Both the position numbers and the translations under genes were made by a program. 13,975 nt of DNA from an uncultured Oscillibacter sp. GTDB taxonomy: Bacteria > Bacillota > Clostridia > Oscillospirales > Oscillospiraceae. The DNA lies in assembly GCF_900546705.1 (NCBI RefSeq), contig NZ_URDP01000048.1, positions 1 to 13,975 on the forward strand. Direction: 5' to 3'. Shown here piece by piece: positions 6,626 through 13,424 of this stretch (the first letter of the stretch is position 1; each line of letters begins with the position of its first letter). Below the pieces are notes generated by a model. That model was not told where the DNA came from. It saw nothing but the letters and a program-made list of their open reading frames with translations, and did no database searches.

Positions 6626-7099
6626 TTAGTCCAGAGGGTGGGTGGAGGCGTCCAGCTTTCCGCCGGTGATGGTGACCAGGCCATAGAAGGGGCGGCGGGG
6701 GTCGCCGATGCTGCCGGGATTCAAGAACAGGGTCTTGCCTCGCCGGTCCACCAGGGGCCGGTGGGTGTGGCCGAAGAGGAACAGGTCCAGGTTCTGTTCC
6801 TCGGCGGCAAAGCCGGCCATCAAAAGAGACTGCTTGACGCCGTAGGTGTGGCCGTGGCAGAGCAAGATCCGGTAGTCCTCCAGGCACACCAGCCGCTCCG
6901 TGGGCTCCCCGGGCCGGAAGTCGCAGTTGCCGGGCACCTGGCAGAGGGGAATGTCCGGGAAGCGGTCGTGGAGGCGCTCGGCGTCCCGCCAGCAGTCCCC
7001 CAGGTGGAAGATCATCCGGGGGGACGTCCGCGCCACAGCCTCCTCCATATTGCCCACGTTGCCGTGGGAGTCCGATAATACCAGAATCTTCATGGCCAT
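6626..7099 (-). CDS. YfcE/MJ0936-type metallophosphoesterase
   Basis: A 157-aa calcineurin-like phosphodiesterase with every metal-binding motif in order: SDSHGN near the N-terminus, LGDC, GNCD, CHGHTYG and GHTHRP, then NPGS near the C-terminus. This is the compact two-metal YfcE/MJ0936 subfamily (PF12850), whose physiological substrates are poorly defined; many members act on phosphodiester model substrates. It has no signal peptide. I take the start at 7099 (MAMKILV) because GGGAG (7105-7109) is five bases upstream; MKILV at 7093 is also possible. An in-frame ATG at 7168 lies upstream of the promoter at 7126-7154 and is rejected. Transcription diverges from the DUF3793 operon. Confidence 0.87.
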   Translation of the reverse strand: MAMKILVLSDSHGNVGNMEEAVARTSPRMIFHLGDCWRDAERLHDRFPDIPLCQVPGNCDFRPGEPTERLVCLEDYRILLCHGHTYGVKQSLLMAGFAAEEQNLDLFLFGHTHRPLVDRRGKTLFLNPGSIGDPRRPFYGLVTITGGKLDASTHPLD

Positions 7100-7125
7100 G
7101 TCATCTCCCGTGTGGTTTTTCACCC

Positions 7126-7154
7126 AGTATACCCCCATTTCGTGTTCGGCGCAA
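7126..7154 (-). promoter_or_regulatory. Promoter of the phosphoesterase gene
   Basis: On the - strand, TTGCGC (7149-7154), a 17-bp spacer and TATACT (7126-7131), 26 bases before the start codon. Its -35 is seven bases from the divergent TTGACA at 7162. Confidence 0.65.
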
Positions 7155-7161
7155 TCCGCCG

Positions 7162-7191
7162 TTGACAAGGGGAGGGGGCGTGTGGTATCCT
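7162..7191 (+). promoter_or_regulatory. Promoter P1 of the DUF3793 operon
   Basis: Perfect TTGACA (7162-7167), 18-bp spacer, then TATCCT (7186-7191). A dyad operator candidate begins seven bases after the -10, where RNA polymerase would start. Confidence 0.7.
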
Positions 7192-7197
7192 GTGAGA

Positions 7198-7217
7198 TAG
7201 TTAGATAAAACTAACTA
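7198..7217. promoter_or_regulatory. Operator candidate 1, TAGTTAG-N6-CTAACTA
   Basis: A perfect 7-bp dyad around ATAAAA, placed at the expected P1 transcription start. Its near-copy is 60 bp downstream. The GTTAG/CTAAC half-sites recall DtxR/IdeR-type iron-regulator boxes; that link is inference. Confidence 0.7.
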
Positions 7218-7224
7218 GCGGACG

Positions 7225-7248
7225 CGGCGCCGGAGGGGCGCCGTTTTT
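7225..7248 (+). terminator. Intrinsic terminator in the DUF3793 leader
   Basis: CGGCGCC (7225-7231) pairs with GGCGCCG (7237-7243) around GGAGG, followed by TTTTT (7244-7248). It lies between the two operator candidates, so transcripts from P1 would meet it after about 50 nt. No competing antiterminator hairpin is obvious. Confidence 0.7.
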
Positions 7249-7257
7249 CCGAACTGA

Positions 7258-7277
7258 TAGTTAGCATAAACTAACCA
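7258..7277. promoter_or_regulatory. Operator candidate 2, TAGTTAG-N6-CTAACCA
   Basis: Same dyad as 7198-7217 with one mismatch in the outer arm and a CATAAA centre. It ends 18 bases before the ATG, immediately before the ribosome-binding site AAGGAGG (7282-7288). Confidence 0.7.
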
Positions 7278-7295
7278 CAAAAAGGAGGCGCAGCC

Positions 7296-7859
7296 ATGGA
7301 ACGGTCGTTGGATGAGATTTTGGTGGAGCAGTGCGCGCCCACTCTGGCGGGCATCAAGCCGGCCAGTTTGTTTCGCTGCCGGGCGGACGGGGCCTGTCCC
7401 CGGGCGGCGGTGGACCGGTGGCGGCGGGAGCTGGGGCCCCGGGGCATCGCCGTCCGGGTGCTGAAGACCTGCCCGGTGACGGGGGCGTGCCTGGTGTATC
7501 TCTACCGCCCGGCGTGGATGGAACGGCTGGTGGGGGGCGCGGCGGTGCGGTCGTTCCTCATGGGGCGGGGGTACGATCCGGCGCCGGGGCTGGAGGCGCT
7601 GCTGGACCAGCTTGCCGCCCGGTTTTGCCTGGAGGGGGACTACCCCCACGAGGTGGGCGTGTTTCTGGGCTACCCTCTGGAGGACGTGGAGGGGTTCATC
7701 CGCCACCGGGGCCGGGGGTTCACCGCCTGCGGGTGCTGGAAGGTCTACGGGGACCCCCGGGCCGCCCGGCTGCGGTTCGACCGCTACCGCCGCTGCACCG
7801 CCCGCTGTACCCGCCGCTTTCTGGCGGGCACGCCCATCGCCGCCCTGGCGGCCGGTTAA
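7296..7859 (+). CDS. DUF3793 family protein
   Basis: A 187-aa basic, Cys-rich protein with the hallmarks I associate with DUF3793: EQCAPTLAGIKPASLF near the N-terminus, PHEVGVFLGYPLEDVEGFI at about 117-135, and a C-terminal block CGCWKVYGD followed by a Cys-containing FDRYRRC segment. Ten cysteines are visible, including C13, C28, C34, C59, C65 and C111, then C145/C147 and C167/C171; a metal or redox role is possible but unproven. The family has no known reaction. It has no signal peptide or membrane segment. A strong AAGGAGG (7282-7288) sets the start. In other Clostridia such genes are, as I recall, often found near iron-transport or flavodoxin genes, which would suit the twin operators upstream. 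Confidence 0.85.
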   Translation: MERSLDEILVEQCAPTLAGIKPASLFRCRADGACPRAAVDRWRRELGPRGIAVRVLKTCPVTGACLVYLYRPAWMERLVGGAAVRSFLMGRGYDPAPGLEALLDQLAARFCLEGDYPHEVGVFLGYPLEDVEGFIRHRGRGFTACGCWKVYGDPRAARLRFDRYRRCTARCTRRFLAGTPIAALAAG

Positions 7860-7923
7860 AATCCCGCGGACGGGGGCATACTGGGGGAAAACGGCAGCCG
7901 CAAAAGCGGCGGAAAGGACAGCC

Positions 7924-8997
7924 ATGAGACACGATCCCGGATGCCCCGGGTGCAGCGCCCTGAGCTGGGAGACCGGGGACGGACGCCACCTGTGGGGCAG
8001 GAACTTCGACTTCAACCGTCTGGCGGAGGGCACCGCCGTCACCTACGTGCCCGCCGGCACCGCCTACGCCGTGTGCGGCTCGTCCCTGACCGGGGACGTG
8101 GTGGACCGGAGCCGCCGCCGCGCCCGGTACGCCGCCGTGGGCATGGGCCTTTTGTGCATTCCCTCGTGCCCCATCCTCTACGAGGGGGTCAACGAGCGGG
8201 GGCTCATGGGGGGCCAGCTCTACTACCGGCACTTCGCCCATTACGATGCCCCCGGTCCCCGGGGCGCCTGCCCTATCCAGCCGCCCTTCGTGGTCTACCA
8301 CCTGCTGGCCCAGTGCGCCACGGCGGCGGAGGCGGCGGAGGAGCTGGAGCGGCATCTGGCCCTGGTGCCCCGGCCGCTGCTGGGCACGGTGCCGCCCCTC
8401 CACTGGGCCTTCAGCGACCGCACCGGGGAGATGCTCATTGCCGAGCCCGACGCCGACGGCCTCCATATTTACCGGCGGACCCTGGGGGTCATGACCAACA
8501 GCCCCGGCTACCCCTGGCACCGGACGAACCTCTTGAATTACGCCGGGGTCCGGGACCTGGACCGGGAGGGCCTCACCTTCGGGGACGAGCACCTGGCCCA
8601 GTGCTTTTCCGGCAGCGGCGCCCAGGGATTGCCCGGGGACTGGAGCGCCCCGTCCCGGTTCGTGCGGCTGGCGTTTCTCCGCAAGTACGCGGTGCGGGGG
8701 AAGGACGAGCCGGAGGGAGTGGCCCGGCTGCTGCGGCTCATGCAAAGCGCCGCCTTCCCCCTGGGCATGGTGCGGGTGAGCCAGCCGGGCCAGCCCACGC
8801 CCCTGGACGGGGCGGCGGTGCCCTTTGACTACACGGTCTACACCGCCGTCTGCTGCGCCGAGTCCGGCCGGTACTACTGGACTACCTACGAAAACCAGCA
8901 CGTGCGGTACGTGGCCCTGGAGGACCTGGGGGAAAAGGCACAGCAGTTCCCCCTGGGGGGCGGGCCGGAATTTCAGTGCCTGAGCGGGGAGAAATAG
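7924..8997 (+). CDS. Choloylglycine hydrolase / penicillin V acylase family Ntn hydrolase
   Basis: A 357-aa linear-amide hydrolase of the family containing bile salt hydrolase and penicillin V acylase. The catalytic N-terminal nucleophile aligns to C10 (GCSALSW). R26 and D29 in GRNFDF keep the exact spacing of C2, R18 and D21 in bile salt hydrolases. N90 (VNERGL), N192 (MTNSPG) and R245 (SRFVR) fill the other active-site positions. Most relatives begin Met-Cys; here nine residues precede C10, so processing of a short propeptide would be needed. AAAGGA (7913-7918) sets the start, and no later in-frame ATG fits. It lies 64 bp after the DUF3793 gene, probably in the same operon. No secretion signal. 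Substrate (bile salt, N-acyl amino acid, acyl-homoserine lactone) cannot be told from sequence. Confidence 0.87.
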   Translation: MRHDPGCPGCSALSWETGDGRHLWGRNFDFNRLAEGTAVTYVPAGTAYAVCGSSLTGDVVDRSRRRARYAAVGMGLLCIPSCPILYEGVNERGLMGGQLYYRHFAHYDAPGPRGACPIQPPFVVYHLLAQCATAAEAAEELERHLALVPRPLLGTVPPLHWAFSDRTGEMLIAEPDADGLHIYRRTLGVMTNSPGYPWHRTNLLNYAGVRDLDREGLTFGDEHLAQCFSGSGAQGLPGDWSAPSRFVRLAFLRKYAVRGKDEPEGVARLLRLMQSAAFPLGMVRVSQPGQPTPLDGAAVPFDYTVYTAVCCAESGRYYWTTYENQHVRYVALEDLGEKAQQFPLGGGPEFQCLSGEK

Positions 8998-8999
8998 AA

Positions 9000-9031
9000 A
9001 AAAACGGACATCCGGAGGGATGTCCGTTTTT
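9000..9031. terminator. Bidirectional terminator between converging genes
   Basis: AAAAACGGACATCC (9000-9013) and GGATGTCCGTTTTT (9018-9031) pair perfectly over 14 bp around GGAG. It serves the hydrolase gene on + and the STAND gene on -. Confidence 0.93.
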
Positions 9032-9041
9032 GCCGGAAGGA

Positions 9042-12000
9042 TCAGTCGTCGTACAGCTCCGGCTGGGCGTCCACCATGTCGAAGCCGGAGAAGAAATCGT
9101 CTGTGGGCTCCCCCAGCCGTTCGGCGCCGGCGTCCAGCAGACGCTGCTCCAGCTCCTGCGCATATTGGACATTCCCCTGTCTGCGCAGCAAACTGGCGTA
9201 GTTGTTGATGGTGAATTCATGGGCGGCGTTGCAGGACAGCGCCGCTTCGTACTTGGCCGCGGCGCCCGCCAGATCGTGGTTGCGCTCGGCCAGGAAGCCC
9301 TCCGCCGCCAGGATGCCGGCCTCATCCGTCAGCCCGGTCTCCCGAATCAGACGGACCCGGGCCTCGGCGAATTTTTCCACTGCCTCCGGCTCCATGTAGT
9401 AGCGCACATAGAGGTGGCCCCAGTCCCGGTAGAGGTACCAGGTGTATTCGCCCTGGCGCTGGGCGGCCTCCACGGCCCGGGTGAAGTACTCCGTCATCCG
9501 GTCCCAGTTCCCCTGCCGGGCATAGCACCGGCCCAGATAGGAGAGCACCTCGATGTCCTCCGGGTACGCCTCGCAGAGGATCTGGTAGAGCTGCAGGGCC
9601 ATGGGGTAGTTCTTGTCCCGCTGGTAGAGGGTCTTAGCCAGCTGCTTGAGGGTGTTCAGGTTCCCCGGCAGATAGCCGCGCAGCTCCTCCATCCGCCCCA
9701 GCTGGGTCAGGTGGTAGGCGATCTCGGCGTAGACCTGGGCGCTGAACTGGTGCTGCCGGGTCAGCTCACGGTGCAGCTCCACATAGTAATCCAGGGCGTA
9801 CCCGTGGAGCGCGTTCCGGTTTTCCGGCGGGATCTGGTCATAGTAGTAGCTGCGGAATACGGCGGTGACCTCCAGGGTGTTCTCCCCGGCGCTGATGAAG
9901 GAGGACGCATAGAGCCGGTCGATATTCTTTTCCAGCAGGCTGCGGTATTTCTCCGGCAAGTGCCGCTTGAGCCGGGGCACCTCGATGAGGGTGCGGAACA
10001 CGGACAGAAGATGCATCAGCTGGGTCTCCAGGTGATCCAGGCAGATCTTCTCCATCAGCTGCCGGATCACCTCCTCCTGCATCTGACCCAGGGAGATGTC
10101 CTCCAGAGACTGGATTCCCCGGCGGGCCATGACCTCCACGCACAGCTTGGCGGTCAGCGGATGGCCGTTGACCAGGCTGTACAGCCAGGAGGGGATCTCC
10201 GGGACCTGGCCGGGGGAGAGCAGGCGCCGGCGGCGGATCTCATACTCCAGGATCTTTTTGATGTAGCCGTTTTCGGAGATCCGGCCTACCACGATCCGCT
10301 TCACCGCGGGGTTTTCCGGGAAGATCTCCTTGGAAAAGCGCACGTCGCTGAGGAAGATCACCTTCCCCTGACCGATTTTGAGACCGTAGACCGCGTCCCG
10401 GAAGAGGGTCATGAGGGTGTGGTCCCGGCCCTGCTGGCCCAGCAGAATGGACTCCATCTGGTCCACCACCACCGCCCGGCCGTCCTTGGCCAGAAGGTCC
10501 TTGCAAAAACGCTCCAGAACCGGACGCAGGGCGTTTTTGCTGCTGCGGGTCAGAGTGTCCGCCTTCAGGGGGTGGCCGATGGCGTTTGCCAGGTACTCCA
10601 GCACCATGGAAAACCGGGTGGTGGGTGCCAGGGAAATGGACTGTACCGTCCAGTTGGGCAGGCTGCGCCGGAAGGTGATGCCCGTCAGGCTGGTTTTGCC
10701 GATGCCGTAGGCGCCGCTGATGAGGATCAGCCGCACCGCCGGATTGGTGATGGCGTTTTGCAGCTGCGTCATGTAAGAGCCCCGGTCCCAAAACCGCAGA
10801 TTGTCCTCCGCCGAGGGGGCGGGCTTGGCCACCGCGGGGGGCAGAATGGGCTGGACGGGAATGGGTTCCTCCTCCGGATAGGAATCCTGCTGGTTCATCA
10901 GCGCGGCGATCAGCGGCACGGCATTCGGGCCAGCCTCCACGCAAAAGTGCAGCGCCGTCTGGATCTCCCGGCGCAGGTGGGCCTGGGTGGAATTGAGGGG
11001 CAGCAGCAAGCAGCGCAGAGGCAGCAGGCAGGCGGCGGTGTCGCCGCAGAAAGTCCCGGACCGGGCGGAAAAGTTCCGGAAGGCCGTCTCCAGCCGCGGC
11101 GGCAGCTGGGTTTCCCGGAGGGTGAGGAGAACGTCGGCGGCATCGGCGGCGTCTGCGGCGCTGCCCAGGCTTAGATACTGCTCCATGTCCCGCAGCGTCT
11201 GCGTATAATTCTGCTGCCAGGGGGGATTTTCCCCGTAAAGAATCGGGCAGACGGCCCAGCTGCCCCGCACATCCGTGTCCAGCACGCTGCGTTTGACAAA
11301 GTAGCTTCCGGGCAGAAAGTCCAGCAGCAGCAGCGCCTCATCCCACTTCTCCAGACAGCTGGACTGCCCCGGCGGGTTGGTGAACCGCTGCCGGACGGAA
11401 GGCGGCAGGTGGATGCCGGAGCCGCCGAAGCAGCTGGCGTTGCAGATCAGCATGGGTACCTCCCGCCGGGCCAGCTGGCCCGACAGATCCCGGAACCCCT
11501 CCGTGCTGGTGGAGCAGGCCACCGTCAGGACCATCAGGTTTTGATCGGCCGCCTCCCGGCGCTCCAGATCCAGCTGCCCCACCGTCTCCGTGTACAGGGC
11601 GTCGGCGCAGATGACCACATAGAAGCTGTACGGCTGGCCGTCCCGGGTGACGGAGCAAAAGCGGCGGAACGGAGCCTCCGGCCGGGCCTGCATGGTTACC
11701 TCGAAAATGGAGCGCTGGTGCTTGATCTGGAAGTCCGCCCGGCCGTCCGGAAAGAACACCGGGGCCACGGAGGCGCCCTGCAGACGCACCGGGTCGATGT
11801 CCAGTCCGATCTGGGCGTAATAGTCCTCCGCGGCGGGGAGCACCGTGTGGCTCCCGGCCACAATGGTCATTTTGCGGTCCCGGGCCATGTCCCGCAGCAC
11901 CGGCAGGCAGGCGTAGGGCACCGCGTACTCCGGAAACACCAGCAGGTCCGGCTGATGGACCCGGCAGACCTGCCGGAGGATCTCCCGCAGCTTGTGGGTG

Positions 12001-12194
12001 AAATAGGTGATGTACTCCTCCCGAAGCTGTACCTGCAGATGGTGCAGCGCCTCGCTCTTGGGCGGAGGGAGACTTTGCAGCAGACTTGCGGCGCTCACGC
12101 CGTCCTGGACCAGACCCGGTTCCTCCAGGTGATCCACCGACTGCTCCACAATGGCCGGCTTGTAGAAAATCTGCGCCAGGGCCGCGCGTACCAT
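9042..12194 (-). CDS. Nitrilase-STAND NTPase-TPR multidomain protein, candidate defence gene
   Basis: A 1050-aa protein in three parts. (1) About 1-320: carbon-nitrogen hydrolase (nitrilase) domain with its triad intact, E89 in VFPEYA, K158 in FQIKHQ, C196 in VICADAL. (2) A less clear region, about 320-460, with an AADAADAAD run (346-354) and Pro-rich linker, leads to a STAND-type P-loop NTPase: Walker A GAYGIGKTS at 494-502, Walker B VVVDQME at 575-581 (D578), sensor-like FLSDVR at 614-619, and NGHPL at 676-680, the STAND GxP signature. (3) About 850-1025: TPR-like helical repeats, e.g. ALQLYQILCEAYPEDIEVL. The start at 12194 follows a GGGTGGG Shine-Dalgarno; an in-frame ATG at 12338 lies in a terminator, upstream of the promoter. 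This is the sensor-switch-effector design of STAND conflict proteins: TPR would sense, NTPase oligomerise, nitrilase act. The architecture is seen; the defence role is inferred. Confidence 0.88.
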   Translation of the reverse strand: MVRAALAQIFYKPAIVEQSVDHLEEPGLVQDGVSAASLLQSLPPPKSEALHHLQVQLREEYITYFTHKLREILRQVCRVHQPDLLVFPEYAVPYACLPVLRDMARDRKMTIVAGSHTVLPAAEDYYAQIGLDIDPVRLQGASVAPVFFPDGRADFQIKHQRSIFEVTMQARPEAPFRRFCSVTRDGQPYSFYVVICADALYTETVGQLDLERREAADQNLMVLTVACSTSTEGFRDLSGQLARREVPMLICNASCFGGSGIHLPPSVRQRFTNPPGQSSCLEKWDEALLLLDFLPGSYFVKRSVLDTDVRGSWAVCPILYGENPPWQQNYTQTLRDMEQYLSLGSAADAADAADVLLTLRETQLPPRLETAFRNFSARSGTFCGDTAACLLPLRCLLLPLNSTQAHLRREIQTALHFCVEAGPNAVPLIAALMNQQDSYPEEEPIPVQPILPPAVAKPAPSAEDNLRFWDRGSYMTQLQNAITNPAVRLILISGAYGIGKTSLTGITFRRSLPNWTVQSISLAPTTRFSMVLEYLANAIGHPLKADTLTRSSKNALRPVLERFCKDLLAKDGRAVVVDQMESILLGQQGRDHTLMTLFRDAVYGLKIGQGKVIFLSDVRFSKEIFPENPAVKRIVVGRISENGYIKKILEYEIRRRRLLSPGQVPEIPSWLYSLVNGHPLTAKLCVEVMARRGIQSLEDISLGQMQEEVIRQLMEKICLDHLETQLMHLLSVFRTLIEVPRLKRHLPEKYRSLLEKNIDRLYASSFISAGENTLEVTAVFRSYYYDQIPPENRNALHGYALDYYVELHRELTRQHQFSAQVYAEIAYHLTQLGRMEELRGYLPGNLNTLKQLAKTLYQRDKNYPMALQLYQILCEAYPEDIEVLSYLGRCYARQGNWDRMTEYFTRAVEAAQRQGEYTWYLYRDWGHLYVRYYMEPEAVEKFAEARVRLIRETGLTDEAGILAAEGFLAERNHDLAGAAAKYEAALSCNAAHEFTINNYASLLRRQGNVQYAQELEQRLLDAGAERLGEPTDDFFSGFDMVDAQPELYDD

Positions 12195-12222
12195 AGGCAA
12201 CCCACCCTTTCTTTCTCTCTTT

Positions 12223-12235
12223 GTGCAATCTGCAC
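12223..12235. promoter_or_regulatory. Small dyad in the STAND gene leader
   Basis: GTGCA (12223-12227) and TGCAC (12231-12235) around ATC form a perfect dyad in the 5' leader, about 30 bases from the promoter -10. It could be an operator or a weak RNA hairpin. Confidence 0.3.
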
Positions 12236-12263
12236 GGTGGACGTGGCTTGTGGCTTTAAAATC

Positions 12264-12292
12264 AGAATAATGGGAAGGGGAAAAAATGTCAA
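12264..12292 (-). promoter_or_regulatory. Strong promoter of the nitrilase-STAND gene
   Basis: On the - strand, TTGACA (12287-12292), a 17-bp spacer of T and C runs, and TATTCT (12264-12269). It gives a leader of about 60 nt before the ATG at 12194 and lies downstream of the neighbouring gene's terminator, so this gene is its own transcription unit. Confidence 0.8.
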
Positions 12293-12312
12293 TCAAAAGC
12301 CGGCGCGGGGAG

Positions 12313-12356
12313 AAAAACAGAGAACGGACACGGCTCATGCCGTGTCCGTTCTCTGT
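12313..12356. terminator. Long perfect terminator after the DUF4097-type gene
   Basis: Arms 12317-12334 and 12339-12356 pair over 18 bp around TCAT. On the - strand a TTTTT run (12313-12317) follows the stem. The stem begins inside the stop codon of the upstream gene, leaving no 3' spacer. Confidence 0.93.
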
Positions 12357-13081
12357 TAGGCTGCCGGGTCGAAGGTCACGTCCACGCTGCCCATGGCGCA
12401 GCGGACGGTCAGGGTCTTGCCGGCCCCGTTGTCCACGCGGTCGCTGCCCCGGGCGCCGGCGTAGGACCGGCTTCCGATCTGCACGTGGCCCAACTCATAG
12501 GACACGTCGCAGTTGAACGCCGTCTCGTCCCCGGAAAGGCGCAGGGCCGTCTCCCCCTGGGCGTGGTCCACGTCCACGTCCCCGTCCACGCTGCCGGAGA
12601 ACCGGAGGGCCCCTTGATTGCAGGAGGCGGTCAGGGTCCCGGCGTCCAGGTTCTCGGCGCTCAGGTCCCCGCCGTCGGCGGTGAGGGTGACGGCCTGCAG
12701 GTCCGCGTCCTCCGGCACGGTCACCACGATGGCCTCGCCGGTGCCGGCGGCGGAGACGGTGTACACCCCGCCGTCAAAGCTTAGCTGGCAGGCGCTCTCG
12801 TCCCCGGACGTGACGGCGAACGTCTCGCCCCGGGTGATCCGCAGGGCCCCGGATTGGACGGAGCACCGCAGGTCCGCCGTCTCCGGGGCGTCGTCCGCCG
12901 TCTCCCGGGGACTGTCCGTCTCCTGGGGACTGTCCGTCTCCTGGGCGGCGGGGCCGTCCGTCTGTCCGGCCGGGTCCTCCGGGGAGGCCGGGGCGACGCC
13001 CTGCTGGAACAGCAGCGCCGCCGCCAGAATCACCACGGCGGCGGAGAGCAGGACGATCACGATTTTACTGAACCGGTTCAT
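12356..13081 (-). CDS. Membrane-anchored DUF4097-type (putative adhesin-like) protein
   Basis: A 241-aa protein. Residues 1-5 are basic or polar, then one hydrophobic segment (about 6-26) acts as signal anchor. An acidic Pro/Thr-rich linker with an imperfect ETDSPQ/ETDSPR repeat follows (about 35-65). The rest is a regular beta-rich region in which small elements alternate (GALRITRGE, GGVYTVSAAG, GTLTASCNQGALRFSGSVDG), ending MGSVDVTF, as in the beta-solenoid DUF4097 family. Such proteins are surface or envelope proteins of unknown role. The ATG at 13081 is preceded by AGGAG at 13091-13095 and is preferred over ATGs upstream in hairpin DNA. Convincing promoter not seen. The family call rests on pattern rather than strong motifs. 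Confidence 0.7.
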   Translation of the reverse strand: MNRFSKIVIVLLSAAVVILAAALLFQQGVAPASPEDPAGQTDGPAAQETDSPQETDSPRETADDAPETADLRCSVQSGALRITRGETFAVTSGDESACQLSFDGGVYTVSAAGTGEAIVVTVPEDADLQAVTLTADGGDLSAENLDAGTLTASCNQGALRFSGSVDGDVDVDHAQGETALRLSGDETAFNCDVSYELGHVQIGSRSYAGARGSDRVDNGAGKTLTVRCAMGSVDVTFDPAA

Positions 13082-13131
13082 GTTCGATCGACTCCTATCA
13101 TAAGTTTTTGTGAGGAATGGTGTGCGGGCAG

Positions 13132-13157
13132 AAAAAAAACGCCGCAGGGAGGCGGCG
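13132..13157 (-). terminator. Intrinsic terminator on the - strand
   Basis: On the - strand CGCCGC (13152-13157) pairs with GCGGCG (13140-13145) around CTCCCT, followed by eight T (13132-13139). It could end transcripts that run past the tRNA terminator or arise in the hairpin region, insulating the DUF4097-type gene. Confidence 0.8.
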
Positions 13158-13194
13158 CAGAGCGATTGACCTCGCCCGGGCATACGATGAATAT

Positions 13195-13227
13195 GTGGAG
13201 CCGCCCCCCGGGCGGCGGAACCCAAAA
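13195..13227. repeat. 33-bp palindromic repeat, copy 1
   Basis: Identical over 33 bases to 13392-13424. It contains GCCGCCC-CCC-GGGCGGC and ends GGAACCCAAAA. GGAAAG follows, close to CGAAAG after copy 2. Confidence 0.85.
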
Positions 13228-13391
13228 GGAAAGACGCCCGGATTCCCGCCCGAATCGAAGCGGAAGCGCAGCGGCCGGGGCCCCACACGGTGGGGCGGCG
13301 CTGATGCGCCGTGCAAGCGTTTTGGGCCGGGGGCCCAAAACCTTGGCGGAGGGGCGGCTTTGCCGACCCCGAGCAATTGGATCACCGGAGG

Positions 13392-13424
13392 GTGGAGCCG
13401 CCCCCCGGGCGGCGGAACCCAAAA
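13392..13424. repeat. 33-bp palindromic repeat, copy 2
   Basis: Exact copy of 13195-13227. Its last six bases are also the start of the left arm of the tRNA-Lys terminator (13419-13438), so the repeat and terminator are fused. Confidence 0.85.

Noticed and set aside
7198..7295. Riboswitch in the DUF3793 leader
   Set aside because: No recognised aptamer or alternative antiterminator pairing; DNA-level twin dyads explain the leader better.
8976..11174. 732-aa open frame on the + strand opposite the STAND gene
   Set aside because: Antisense frame made open by GC-rich codon bias. It is low-complexity Val/Leu/Gln/His-rich with no motifs, while the - strand frame carries clear catalytic motifs.
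12195..12338. Extended N-terminus for the STAND gene (ATG at 12338)
   Set aside because: The extra 48 codons run through the promoter and start within the loop of the neighbouring terminator; 12194 has a ribosome-binding site and begins the nitrilase domain.
13082..13288. Extended N-terminus for the DUF4097-type gene
   Set aside because: The added residues translate terminator and repeat DNA; the start at 13081 has a ribosome-binding site and begins directly before the signal anchor.
13195..13424. CRISPR array
   Set aside because: Only two repeat copies 197 bp apart, no regular spacers and no cas genes.
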